Position numbers and translations under genes: made by a program. 64,000 nucleotides of DNA from Chrysoporthe austroafricana (Eukaryota > Ascomycota > Sordariomycetes > Diaporthales > Cryphonectriaceae): NCBI GenBank assembly GCA_001051155.2, contig JYIP02000008.1:2790001-2854000 (forward strand). Reading direction: 5' to 3'. The stretch's first letter is position 1. Each line of letters starts with the position of its first letter. Positions 35,579-46,522 of this stretch are shown piece after piece. The notes below the pieces were generated by a model. That model saw nothing but the letters and a program-made list of their open reading frames with translations. It had not been told where the DNA came from and did no database searches.

Positions 35579-35919
35579 AGCCACCACGGAGAGAATGCAT
35601 CGCTTGCACAAGATTAGATCTAGTACCAAATCAGCCGTGACTATGCTATGCTGCCCATCCCCCCGCCCAAGTCTGGCCTGCCTGGCCCATAGGATGCCGA
35701 GCCAGCACAACGTACTGCACCCCAACCAAGGATGCAGAGAAGGCTCCATAACTGTAGTAGTGGAATAATAAGAGTCGGTAGGATTTCATAACGCTAAGGG
35801 ATAGAAATGGCCCCCAAAATAACCCCCCAGACGGCCCGCTTACAGTGCCAGCTAGCCACATACCAGTAGTAGGATCGTCCAACCAAGAATCCGATCTTAC
35901 GCATCGAGATAGTCTGTCG
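35579..35919. other. Convergent intergenic gap
   Basis: This 341-bp gap lies between the 3' ends of the Clr5 gene and the glycine-rich-domain gene. It should hold both 3' untranslated regions; nothing else is seen. Confidence 0.55.
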
Positions 35920-37919
35920 TTAAGAACCGCCCCCACAACCGCCCCCACCACCTCCGCAGCCGCCGCCGCCGCCTGTTGGAAAGCGTTAGCATAAGCATAA
36001 GCATTCGCATTAGCCTTAGAGGGCGGGCACGCGAGTCCGACATGCCGAGAGCTTGCGAAAGGGGGGAACTGGGGAACTTACCTCCACAACCACCCCCACC
36101 TCCGCCGCAACCGCCGGCCTATTTGTAGAGGTCAGTAAAGAGGCACAAAGAAAGGGAGAGAAGACGAAGGAAGGGGAGGAGAGGCTTAGAAAGACTGAGA
36201 GGTCGCGTTGTAGAATGACAAAACGAGAGGGAGGGAGAGACGTCTTACCCCTCCGCAGCCGCCAGGTCCACCACACCCGCCGGCCGCGACGCCGGCCGAG
36301 CAGGAGCCCGCGGCGCAGGCGCCCCACCCGCCGGCCCCGGCGGTGGCCAGGCCGGGGTCCCACCCGCCGTAGAGGCCCGGCGCGAAGTACATGGGGTACA
36401 GGAAGGGCGAGTACATGTAGTAGTTGTACCCCCAGTGGTTGTAGTAGTCGTCCCGCGGGGGCAGCGTGCGGCCCTTCTTCTGCGCGCGCCGGCAGGCCTT
36501 CTGGTAGTCGAGCTCGAGCTGGCGGTGCTGCCGCGCCCGCGCGTGGGCCCCGACCGTGTCGCGGGCGGCGGCCGCCGCCCCCACCTCGTCCTGCCGGCGG
36601 ACGGCGTTGTGGGCCGAGATGTGCGCGCTCTTGTCCGGCGGGCACAGCTTCGCGCGGCCCGAGTCGTGGAAGTCCTGCGCGACCTTGTCCTGGCCCGACA
36701 CGCCCAGGAGCCGCGAGACGGTGCCGGCGGTGCTGGTGCGGACCGTCTCGCAGTACCAGCAGGTGCACTCGCTGTAGACCTCGCCGTAGCGGTCCTGGTA
36801 CGCGCGCGTGGTCCACTCGAAGCCGGCGGCCAGGCTGTCCTCGTCGATCTTGTCGTCGTGGTCGACGAACTTGCCGTCCACGCTCTGCCGGGTGACGTAG
36901 CGGTAGTAGGCGGCCGGGGCCAGCTGGTGTGTGTGCCACGCGAGGTCGACGTCGAGGGTCGGCACGCAGGTCTTGCCCGGGTTGGCCCCCATCAGGGAGA
37001 TGAACCGCTGGTACTTCAGCACGAGGCGGGCCATGGTGTCGCGGGCGTTGGGGCTGTGCAGCCAGTCGATCTGGAACATCTTGGCGGTGAAGATGCCCTG
37101 GCGCAGGACGGCGCCGCCCAGGTCGAGCGCGAAGGGGCTGGCGTTGTCCCAGTAGCGCGACATCGTCTTGCGCACGCACATGCGTGCCTCCTGCAGCAGG
37201 AGGCGCCTGGTGACCTGGCCGCCCTCGATCTGGCGGACGGCGGTGGGGTCCCGAAGGACCTTCTCAACCAGCTCCCGGACGGCCTCCATGGTGGGGTTCA
37301 GCGACATGCCCGGCCGGAGGAGCTCCGCGACCTGGACGATGAGCTTCCTCTTGATCAGGCGGTTCGGGAACGTCCGCGGGTAGGGGACGGAGCGGAAGGC
37401 GGCGGGGATCGTCTTGGTGGTGCCGCGGATGGGCTCGAGGACGGTGCCGGGCATGGTGATGGAGTGGACGACCAGCGACTGGGCGTCCCTCGCGAACTTG
37501 GCCACCGATAGGAGCTTCTTGTCCACCCGGACGCCGCAGCCTGGGCAGGGCCAGAGGAACTCGCCGTCGCCGTACCCGTTGCCCTTGAGGCCCGACCGCG
37601 CGGGTCCCTTTCCGCCCTCCGCCCTGCCGCAGGTCGTCCAGGGGATCTCGAGCGGCGCCTGGCAGGCCGGGCACTTAATCTTCTTGGTCTGCGCGTCGTC
37701 GACGTTGTCCCAGTTGCGGCCCGTGCTGGCGACGAAAGAGGCCTTGGCCTCGTCGGAGGGGCTGTAGTTGAAGTCGGTATCGATGGCCGGGGCGACGACT
37801 CTCCAGGGCATGCCGGCGGCCCAGAGGGACGAGAGGCCGTTGCGCACGGCGTCCTCGAGGAAGGCTCGGGGGTTCAGCATGTGGGCGTGCCATCTAGAAG
37901 CAGGACGAGAGCGGTCAGC

Positions 37920-37952
<33 letters not shown>

Positions 37953-38639
37953 TTCCCGCGCCGGGCTCTCCAGGCGAACCTACACCATCAGGACATCCAG
38001 CGGCGGCAGAATGTCCGCGATCCACCTCATGGGGCTGTTCCCGTCCGCGAAGCGGTGGTAGGTCGAGTCGCTGCCCTCGATCATGTCCTCCTCGCGCAGC
38101 ATGACCCTGGGCAGCGCGGTCCACCAGGCCTCGTAGCGGTCGACGGCGCGGGCGACGAAGAGGGCCCACCTCTTCTCGCGCAGCCTGCTGAGCCTCATCT
38201 TCCTCTGGCGGTCGGGCTCGGGCTCGCGGCCCTTGTCACCACCAGGCGGCGGCGGGGGTTCGTCGCTGTCGTCGAGATCGATGCCGTCGTCGTCGGCGAG
38301 AGTGTCCCAGAGGCCCCACAGGCCGTCCGTGTAGCCGACGTCATCCTTCATGGTCTGGAAGGCGAAGAGCAGCTTCAGGTGGGCCAGACACGTGTCGACG
38401 TCGGGGTCCACGGGGCCCTGGGCGAGGGAGAGGCTCGCGAAGGCGGCGGTGATGTCGACATCGGCGTGGCTCGCATCGTGGCCGACGTTGGTGTTGGGGC
38501 CAGTGGCGGCGCCAGGAGCGGCCCCTGCGGCTGCCGCATACGCTGGCGGGGGGCTCACATTGTCGGCGTCGGCCTGTTTCTCCTCCTCCTTCGTGTCGTC
38601 CTTCTTCCTGGACCTGGACGTGAAGGGGAGCGAGGGCAT
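35920..38639 (-). CDS. Glycine-rich domain-containing protein (DUF1399/GRDP-like)
   Basis: Four exons, 38639-37984, 37893-36249, 36118-36082 (37 nt) and 35972-35920 (53 nt), join in frame to give 796 residues. The N-terminal 215 residues are low-complexity, then helical (VDTCLAHLKLLFAFQTMKDDVG, REKRWALFVARAVDRYEAWW). The splice restores LPPLDVLMVWHAHMLNPRAF, a DUF1399-type motif. Next come two zinc-ribbon-like Cys pairs (CPACQAPLEIPWTTC and WPCPGCG), a second HTH-bearing repeat (PTLDVDLAWHTHQLAPAAYY) and a Cys-rich CTCWYCE. The C-terminus is Gly/Cys-rich (GGCGGPGGCGG) and continues through both mini-exons to GGGCGGGGGGCGGGS before the stop. The family is shared with plants, where members are linked to stress responses and auxin signalling; the fungal role is unknown. 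A CAGT repeat lies in intron 1. Confidence 0.88.
37916..37946 (+). repeat. CAGT tetranucleotide repeat
   Basis: About seven units of CAGT (TCAG) with one C substitution lie inside the first intron of the glycine-rich-domain gene. Confidence 0.8.
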
Positions 38640-41630
38640 CGTGGTGGGGGCTGGAATGCAGACGCAGTTGGCGGATCGACGCGTCTCGCTCGTGGGGCAC
38701 GCGGTGGGCTTGGCGGGGGGCCCTGAGCTCTGGGCGGGCCCTGAATCCTGGGGAGGGGGGCAAGGTTATGTCAGTGTCAGAAGCTAAGCTGCTCCAAATG
38801 CGGGGAATTACAGCGCTAGGCGTGTGCCTGGCACGCCTGGATAGTGCCGCCCAGCAGCTGCTTGGCTGCCGCCCTGGCACGTCCTGGCAGGCCTTCAGGG
38901 GGGGGGGGGCGAATGCGGGGTGACAAGCAATTAGCAGCGGGGGGATCCAGGGCCTTAGCACCCTGAATAAGAAGACCCTGACTGAAGAAGAGAAGGGCAC
39001 CACGGGTCGGGTACGTACTCGATAGAGGGGTCGATAAGATCAGATACGCGGGAAGTAGATAAGAAATGACGCCCTGGGGTGGTTTCTTGCTTCTCTCTTC
39101 TTCTCTTTTCTCTTTCTTCTTTTTTTTTTTGTCCGTTCCCACCTCCTCAGTGCGAACTATCATGACGTGCCAAGGGACTGACGGAGGCCCCTTCACATCT
39201 ACCCCCCAGCTTTATTTATACTTTGCGTCTTCCCAGATCGTCGTGGGCCCTTGTCCGCGTAGATCGCGAGTGTGTGGCCACAGAAGTACAACGCCTTACG
39301 CTGGCGAAGGATTTAGTGGCGGTGGCACAGCGCCTGACGTGACCACCCGCGCCATGCGTAGCATTCACTAGAGTGGGTAGCGATGTGCTGCTTACTATGG
39401 AGCATACCTATCAGCCGCCAGGGTAGCCGGACCCGCCAGGGCAGACAGCCGTCGCTGTAACGTCCAGTGCGATCTGTCTGTGGATGCGCGTGGGCAGCAC
39501 GTTCGGCCCCTCGGGTTGCCGCCACCTGCGTGCCGACCACGCGCAGCCCAGGCAAGAGATAAAGAGTGGCACGGCACAAGGGGGGGCACAGCCAAGAAAG
39601 AGAGGCACAGACTGCAGAAAGCTGGCCTCTAGCTCTGCTGTATCCAGTCCGTTCGCCGCCTAGGCAGACTCGACGGCTGGTCATGTGAGTGCAGGCTTGC
39701 CACGGTACCGAGGCTCCTGAGAGCATTAGAGCGGCTTGTTGTCCGTGGTTTGCTTCCTCGTAGCACTTTGAATTATCACGACAGCCAAGGCATCGTAGCG
39801 CCTTATTTGCATACACGTCGCAAGGTCGGACCTTTGTACGTCCGTATCGGCCTTGTAGTTCTGCATCGACTGGCTGTGGTTCTAATTATTGAAGGGTGAG
39901 CCTTTTCGCCGTACTGACTAGAGACCCAAAGCCCACTATAATGCCCCATCAATCAGCACTAGCACAGGAACTACCTTCGGATACCAGTATCGTCCCTCGG
40001 ATCGCCGGTTCGAGGAACGCCCAAGACGACGACCTCATCGTCCCACCCTCCAGCCCCAGTCCAGGTCCCACGACCGCCATTCGTACTTTGGTACGCCTCG
40101 CCCCAGCCCCAGTATCAACTCTGGCAAGCGCGGGAGCTAGAATAAGACCGTGTTACGACCTGCGCGCTCGACGCCCAGCCCAGGAACGGTAGACTCAGTC
40201 CGCTGGTCCGACTGATCCAGGACTGGAGAGCTGATGGTATGCGGCTAGCTATTTCCTACGTTATCAACGAGTGAATCTAAATATCTAGCTTCAGGCCCGG
40301 ATAGCCTCATGGCTAGTAGTCATCGCCGCGACGACAGACCTGAGTTCATACTGCTTATTAGAAAGTGTTTAGCCTTGAATCTAGGCCATATTAGATGAGC
40401 AGATTTCTCTAGGATGATATGAACTGATAAGTGTTAGGAGAGGAGAGGCACAGCTGGGGGTCCTAGCCAATGAAAAAAAAAATCGGGGGGGGGGGGAACA
40501 AAAAATAGTCTGTAGTATTGTGTCGGAATATATAAATACATACACTAGGTCTACGGTGTGTTGCGCAGCCGTTTTTCCACATCCGACAGATTGTGCCTAC
40601 CAGTCGGACACTGTTACCAGCTCGTCATGGCTCAATACCATGATGAAATCACATCGAAGTCTGCAAACGACCCCGCCGCTATTGCTCGGCCATGCCTCGG
40701 TGCTAAATATCGCCTGGTAAAAATAAAAGCATTGCGTCTCGTCTGAACAACGAGCTGCTCGGCTGCCGAGGCGGCGGATAAGGGCATCTGACCTTCGGAC
40801 TCGAGATGAACAAACAAGATCGACGCTGCAGACTTTCAGATCGATCCGTTCGTACCGAGAAACGCTATAGTCGCGTACGGGGCGCGCTTCGGAGGGCCGC
40901 GACAGCGCCGTTCGCTGATGTTCTGACACGCGAGGCCCACAATTGCGCATCTGAAACAACCCACGGGCTGTGGCAACGCCGTCTCAAGTATCCCCAAAAG
41001 GCGACGCGAGCCACCGTCTCCGGGCCTCTGATTCGCCCCAAGAGCGGCTACGCGCTTGTTCTGCACCCGAGTTTTCCACGGCGCTCCAAAATTAGATCCC
41101 CGACAGTGCCAGAGGCGGTTCGCTGTGTCAGTAGCGAGGGCGAGCCGCTGGGCGTGCAGGAGGTCAGTCTCATAGCCCTGGAGCTGGCGAGTCGTCTGAT
41201 GAACGTCCTCTCTTGGACGCGTGGACGGGGCCTTTCCGAGGCGCAGCACTGTGGTATGTTTACACAACTTGAGTGAGTATTCCACCGAGCAATTCAATAA
41301 GGGATGGCGAGTCCCCGCAATAGTATCTGGGTCGTCGTGAGATAGTGCTCCCTCCCTCTTGACTTGCTTTGCTCACTCGGTCACCTGGAGCTGGCTATCC
41401 ACCGATACAAACTTTAATTCAACGCATCGCAGCCGGTCTCAGCGCAATTCATTCACAACTAAGGACCGGGGGGACAACAATTTCACAAAATAATAATCCT
41501 CTTGTTTTAACTGGGGCGAGACCTCAGCAGCAACTCTTCCAGATCGACCGTAAATCCCCCATGATTACGACACTTACGAGACAATATTCGCAACCTTGGG
41601 ACTCCGACGCCTTCAGTCACATACGACATC
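38640..41630. other. About 3 kb without a supported gene
   Basis: The region nearest 38640 is the promoter of the minus-strand glycine-rich-domain gene. Poly-G runs occur at about 38890-38899 and 40484-40497, and a poly-T run at about 39120-39130. Between 40806 and 41297 both strands are open for more than 150 codons with GC-richer DNA than the flanks. I recognise neither product, so I do not call a gene. Confidence 0.5.
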
Positions 41631-42164
41631 ATGAAATCATGTCCTCACCCACTTCGGAATATCACCACGACCGCCTTCCTTTTGCTGTCTCACATTACAC
41701 TAGCGCTCGGCGTGCCAACGTTCCGCCATGAGACGATAGAGGTTGAAAGGCGCACATTCCAAGACGTTCATGGTTACAACAACAAGAGAGCTGTTAGTGT
41801 TGGCGGCGCCGGCAGAGCCATTGCCGGAGGAGCGGCTGGATTGGTGATTCTTGCGCTCTTCATCGGCCTGGGGTCCGCATCGATAGCGCTCTTCGGGTCA
41901 ATTGAATGGTCGGAGCTGCGGGGCAAGAAGAAGGAACAGAAAGGTGCCACGCAGGCGAAGGGAGTCTATGACTCTGATTCTGAGTCCGACTCTGACTCAA
42001 TTGAGGAGTATAAGGAGAAAGCAATGCAGCAACCCAAGAAGGGAGAGGCTGTGACCAACGAGAAACCGAGCACCAGCCAGCTAAAAATGTCACGTTTAAC
42101 ACTGAAGAGGTTCCTGCCCATGGACTTTGGGTATGCTTGGGGCTCGAACAACTTTAAATCATAA
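41631..42164 (+). CDS. Small protein with signal peptide and one membrane helix
   Basis: Intronless, 177 residues. Residues 1-27 look like a signal peptide (a short basic start, then TTAFLLLSHITLALG). A dibasic site (NNKRAV) precedes a glycine-rich membrane helix at about residues 62-87 (AGLVILALFIGLGSASIALFG). The rest is a cytoplasmic or luminal tail with KKKEQK, an acidic DSDSESDSDS block and a basic C-terminus. I do not recognise a family. The layout (signal peptide, short ectodomain, single helix, charged tail) is typical of lineage-specific fungal surface proteins. Confidence 0.65.
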   Translation: MKSCPHPLRNITTTAFLLLSHITLALGVPTFRHETIEVERRTFQDVHGYNNKRAVSVGGAGRAIAGGAAGLVILALFIGLGSASIALFGSIEWSELRGKKKEQKGATQAKGVYDSDSESDSDSIEEYKEKAMQQPKKGEAVTNEKPSTSQLKMSRLTLKRFLPMDFGYAWGSNNFKS

Positions 42165-42280
42165 TAACATAGATGTGGTACAAACTAAGAGAGATATAGA
42201 ACAGAGTAAAGCTCTTGTCCCGTTGTCCGGCTCCTCGTAATCCTTTCGAACATTGTGAATAGCTAGACTTTTATTTAATA

Positions 42281-42560
42281 ATGCAACGGTCCAATCTGTC
42301 AGCGACCCAGACAGGCGGCAGCGCCAGAGCGATGAGCACGATGAGCACAGATTCGTCCTCCAAATGTACCGACAGGTCAACCACCACATCCTCATCATCG
42401 TCCACATCAACGCATAGCACGACGTCGAGCTCGCCGACGAAGACAGGTGGTTCGAGTGCGCTGGGCAAGGTATAGGGCGCCGGGGCATCGGGCTCGTGGC
42501 GGCCGGGCCAGTGGTGGCTGCTGTGCTGCTGTGCTGCTGTGCTGCTGTGCTGAAGGTCTG
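42281..42560 (+). pseudogene. Possible relic of a Ser/Thr-rich GPI-anchored protein
   Basis: A 64-codon frame from 42281 is Ser/Thr-rich (TTTSSSSSTSTHSTTSSS) and ends at a TAG just after SSALGKV. The next frame over continues with GIGLVAAGPVVAAVLLCCC, a hydrophobic tail like a GPI-attachment signal. A one-base slip would join them. There is no convincing start or globular domain, and the hydrophobic part overlaps a GCTGT repeat (42518-42552), so this may be chance. Confidence 0.25.
42518..42552 (+). repeat. GCTGTGCT short tandem repeat
   Basis: About four imperfect copies of GCTGTGCT/GCTGCTGT occur in tandem. Confidence 0.7.
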
Positions 42561-42910
42561 GACATTTAGAGTTTTAGACTCTGTTCACCCAGGTCATTGA
42601 GAGTTCTAGAGCCTGCTCATACCTTCACTCAAGAACTGTAGTGAAACACCACTTTTCCCCCATATATTATGCTTCTGGTAATTTGGAAGAGAATCTTTTC
42701 CCACCCGAAAGTCACTGTGCGGGTCGAATGAATATCCTTCATCTTCTATAGTGGACAGTCAAACTGATTTTCAGCTCGATCAACTAAGTTGCACCCCGTG
42801 TGGATTTTCAAAGACGGAAGGCTGCAACCCTTAATTCAGCACTGGATACATCCACCATTAGCTCACCAGAGAGGTTGCTCGGGCCCGGCTTTCATGAATA
42901 TGCCAGATCA

Positions 42911-44752
42911 CTAATTAGTGTCTACTTGAGCATCTTGCCCCAAGGCAAAGGCTAGCCTTCTGCGCTGTCGGCTGGGAAAATTCTGTTGTTGACTCAAAAC
43001 AGCCTTCAGTAGCGGGTCATCTCCGTCTCGATCAGGATGATGGACGCGAACGTGCCTATTAAAGATCATTCTGTCAGCATCTCATCTGATGTTATAGCTG
43101 CTTCGAGAGCTCGCGGCTTTAAGGGGAAGCTTCCTACCGTTGTAGGTTGTCTGGTCTCGGGTACATGCGCTCTCGATCCGTGCAGAACGGACATTTGTAT
43201 CCAGGGCACCCGTGTACCAACATGTGGCGAATCATTTCATTCTTTCGTTTGAAGCCCTTGCCGCCCTCCGATCGGGGGCAGTCCTTCACCGGACAGAAGT
43301 GTGGCCGCGCTGAGGAATGAGTGTTCTTGTGGAAATCGAGAAGGTATTGTGTTTGAAAGGCAGGCGCCTTGCATCCTTCCACGTCACAGACATATCCGGG
43401 ATTCGCGAGGCTTTCTATGGGTGGTCCGGCTCGTTCTGCATCAAATCGTTGAATTCTCGCCGCCTCCTCCGCCTCTGCCATCTGCCTGGCTGGTCCGGAA
43501 AGAGTAGAAATTCTGGCTTGCTCGGCGTTGCGACGATTGATCTCCAGCTGATCGTGAAGAAGCTGGACACCCTCGTCACGCGCAGTCTGTGCGAATAAAC
43601 TCGCTGCATTATTATTGTCTTGTTTCGAAGGCAAAGTGCTCTTCAGCAATGCCCAGTTCCGTGAGAGAAATCGTTCGACGGAGCCAATGTGGCGGATGAT
43701 GTTGAGCTCAGACTCGCCAAGGCGTGGGATGGCATGCACGAAAGAGCCCTGGTGCATCTCGTATATCCTCAATTCCTCGACCGTCTCCAGCCCGATTAAG
43801 ACATCTGCTTGTAGGTTCTCTAGAATGAAAAGCTGCAGAGAAATCTCTTTGACTTGAGGCATGGTGCCTCGAGCATCGCCCTGTTGCCCAAGCGAAAGAA
43901 CAGTATCGATAACACCGATGGTGTTTCCTGTACTACCGTCGGCGAATTCGAGCTGTTCATAGGCTTCGACAACCTCAAAGTCTCTTGAGGCTGCAAATTC
44001 CGGGCTTACGAGGTCCAGGTCGGACCCTGTGTCGGCCGTGGCACACACCATGTGGCTGCCGACCTGACAAACGACGTTTCTTCTCGGTCGGCCAATGCTG
44101 CTGACTCGGAGGGCCTGCCTCACCGGAACGATTTGTTCGACGAGGCGGGTACGGTGTCTCGTCAAGGTCTCGGTGCGATGCAGAAACTCCATGCCCATAA
44201 TCATGGGCACAGCCAAAGTTTGAAAAACGTAGAAGACACACTCTAATATGTCGCTAGCCGGATTCTCGCCTCTGAAGGCACACTTAAGAGTGACTTGGCC
44301 GACGGCTGAGATTCTCTTCCCGTTAGCGAGCGCAAACGCCGTGGGTGCTTCTTGATGCGCGGCCTGGACCGGCACCGCAAGCCGCTTTGCGAGCTCCAGA
44401 GATATGATGTTATCGTCTGAGCCGCTGTCCGGGCATGCAGTGACAATCTCGACGTCCTTGACTGTGAAGATACTCATAGGCAGGCCTAGTCTTTTCCTGG
44501 GTTTTCTCGAACGGCGGGCCTTGATGCCGGGCTTGTTATCGCCTAACCTGGCCAAGGAATACGGGCTGGAAGTCATCGCCAGCGACGGTGGCGATTCGAA
44601 TATACCCCGAGGATGGGTGTTCTTCCAAGCTGTACTCCAAGGTGCAATTGTCTGGCCACAAGCATCAATATCACTAGCGGCAAATGCTCAACCTGTTCGA
44701 TAATCATACAGATCCATTAGGAGACTTACATCGAATCTGCCCAGTCCGACAT
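42911..44752 (-). CDS. Tandem retropepsin-like protease domains fused to three C2H2 zinc fingers
   Basis: Proposed exons 44752-44730, 44673-43138 and 43055-42911 join in frame to give 567 residues; the first 23-nt exon is the least certain part, and without it translation could start at 44576. Two retropepsin-like halves follow each other. The first has TACPDSGSDDNIIS (catalytic D90) and later VPMIMGMEF; the second has ATADTGSDLDLVS (D222) and later ADVLIGLETV. Both therefore keep the D-S/T-G motif and the second hydrophobic-hydrophobic-Gly motif. A coiled, charged linker (DQLEINRRNAEQARIS) leads to C2H2 fingers: C-x4-C-x13-H-x3-H, C-x4-C-x17-H-x3-H and C-x2-C-x15-H-x3-H. The last finger is completed only by the final exon (NLQR-HVRVHH). 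No integrase or reverse transcriptase is nearby. It is probably a host gene derived from, or convergent with, retroelement proteases. Confidence 0.8.
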
Positions 44753-45422
44753 CCACCAGTTCGGCCATGGTTTGGTGCTGACCTTGCCAGGTACTAGCAA
44801 TGGTGAGTTAAGAGGTAATATAACTTCGTCCTGCGTCGAATGTACCATCGATGGTATCAGAAACTCGGGGTTCGCGATAGGGTTCTGGCTGAAGTACGGA
44901 AGTTCCTATGTCTAAGACCATATCCAGATGCTGCAGAGCAGGGGAAAGAAGGACAGGACGCGTGCAGTCTCAACGGAATGTGAAGTGGATAAAAGTGCTT
45001 GCCCGAATAGGCTGTGCAGCTGCAGCCAAGATGCAGTCCCAGGGGGTTTCGTAGCGATGACTGGTTCAGCTTTGTAGTTGTAGCCGCACGTTAACCAGTG
45101 TGACTACGTGCACAGCCCCACTGGCGCTCTAGCCCTGAGCGGAACGATGCGTCTCTGAAGAAGGAAGAGGGACTGTTACAGTAAGCGGGCATTTCTACTC
45201 AGAGAAAAATGGCTAGGACTATCTCGGCTTGGTATCCCTCAGAAAGCATTCAAGATCCACGCACGGAGTTGAAGGAGAACAAGAATACCCTGACAATCAA
45301 TCGATAGTCTTATCCATTTTGCTCAGGCTGACAGACGCATCGTTTGGCGCCACTACGACGCAAGAGAGCCTCGTCCCCAAAGACAACACGTTTGGCACTC
45401 ACTGTCATATCATCTTGCCGAG
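44753..45422. other. Divergent promoter region
   Basis: This 670-bp region lies between the starts of the minus-strand retropepsin/zinc-finger gene and the plus-strand DUF6594 gene. No coding frame of note is seen. Confidence 0.5.
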
Positions 45423-46522
45423 ATGAGCCACGTGAAGAAGCAGACCTACATCGATGGGTATCCGGCACTGGCCGCATTCATAGCAAGCGACAAGGACCGC
45501 TCGACATTTGTCTACAAGAGGTTCGACCGTCTCGCGGCAAGAAATCTTCTGCTCCTACAGAGTGAGCTAGCAGAACTCCAGTCCAGGCTTGATGGCTTCG
45601 ACCAGGAAGACTGGGAAAAGTATCAAAACCGTGGGCCAGACAGCCTAGCTGCTCTGCAGGACCTGCAGAACTGGGAGTCTTATAGAGCTACGCATGGACC
45701 TAGGTCGGATCGCATGAAGGTGTTGATGGAAATAAGAAGGGCCTTGAAAGAGTATCGTGAGCAACACCAAAAGCCAGCAAGACCTCCTGCACTCGTCTGA
45801 CGGTCTTCTGATGTATCTATCCCAGGAGAGGCATTGATATTCGAAAGCACGCTTGCTACCATGCCACCGCCGGATAAGAATGTTCTGAAGGCATTCCGGT
45901 CCGTTTTCTTCCGCAAGCTATCTCACCAGAGCCTGCCCCTACTAGAAGGCCACAGTTCCGATGTCTACAATGACCCAAACGACCTGGTGGCGCTATACAA
46001 CTCCGAGCCTCCAGACAGACTAACGATGTTTGTCAAGAGTAAGCTAGGGTTTATGTTCAAGGTACGAATACATGATGTCCGATTTGCATGACTTGAAAGG
46101 AAGCCAGTTAGATTAACAAGGACCTTGCTGGCCTGATCCGCCATCCAGGACAGGGAGGCGAACAGTCCCTATCCCGGTGCGTCTGTGGGCTACGCCTCCG
46201 GCGATAAGATCACGGCCTTCATAGCCTACTTGAGCACGATACTAGCGACTCTCCTCCTCGTGGGCGCCATTCTGGTCCTGTATAAGGTCAGCTCCAACGA
46301 TTTGAAGTTGGGCCTGATTGCCCTCGTCACGATAGTTTTTGCCGCTAGTGTTGGCCTCTTGACGAATGCGCCCATGGCTGAAGTCTTTGGAGCTACAGCT
46401 GCGTCAGTGCGTCCCTTTTTAATATATCCTAATGGTCAATGTTAGGACAATATCACTAACGGTATACTAGCTACGCCGCGGTCCTTGTTGTATTTGTCAG
46501 CGGAAACATTAGTGGTGGTTAA
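45423..46522 (+). CDS. DUF6594-type fungal membrane protein
   Basis: Exons 45423-45756, 45826-46061 and a third starting at 46149 join in frame. The N-terminal half is helical and matches the family pattern (GYPALAAFIASDKDRSTFVYKRFDRLAARNLLLLQSELAELQSRLD). The C-terminal half has three membrane segments: ITAFIAYLSTILATLLLVGAILVLY, LGLIALVTIVFAASVGLL, and YAAVLVVFVSG in the last exon. The last intron is awkward: the canonical GT donor at 46407 does not keep the frame, whereas a GC donor at 46409 with the CTAG acceptor ending at 46470 does, giving 293 residues ending at 46522. The function of the family is unknown. The sequence after the gene turns AT-rich. Confidence 0.75.

Larger units (their letters stand above)
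42165..42910. other. Gap between two convergent genes
   Basis: Apart from the possible GPI-protein relic and the GCTGT repeat listed separately, this 746-bp gap shows only short frames. Confidence 0.45.

Noticed and set aside
34183..35640. 485-codon alternative frame over the Clr5 gene
   Set aside because: It is Arg/Pro-rich shadow translation; the Clr5 domain and the helical repeats lie in the other frame.
36435..37511. 358-codon plus-strand frame opposite the glycine-rich-domain gene
   Set aside because: Val/Gly/Arg-rich antisense of a GC-rich exon with no domain.
42911..44752. Active retrotransposon
   Set aside because: There is no reverse transcriptase, RNase H, integrase or long terminal repeat around the protease-like domains, and the gene has ordinary introns.
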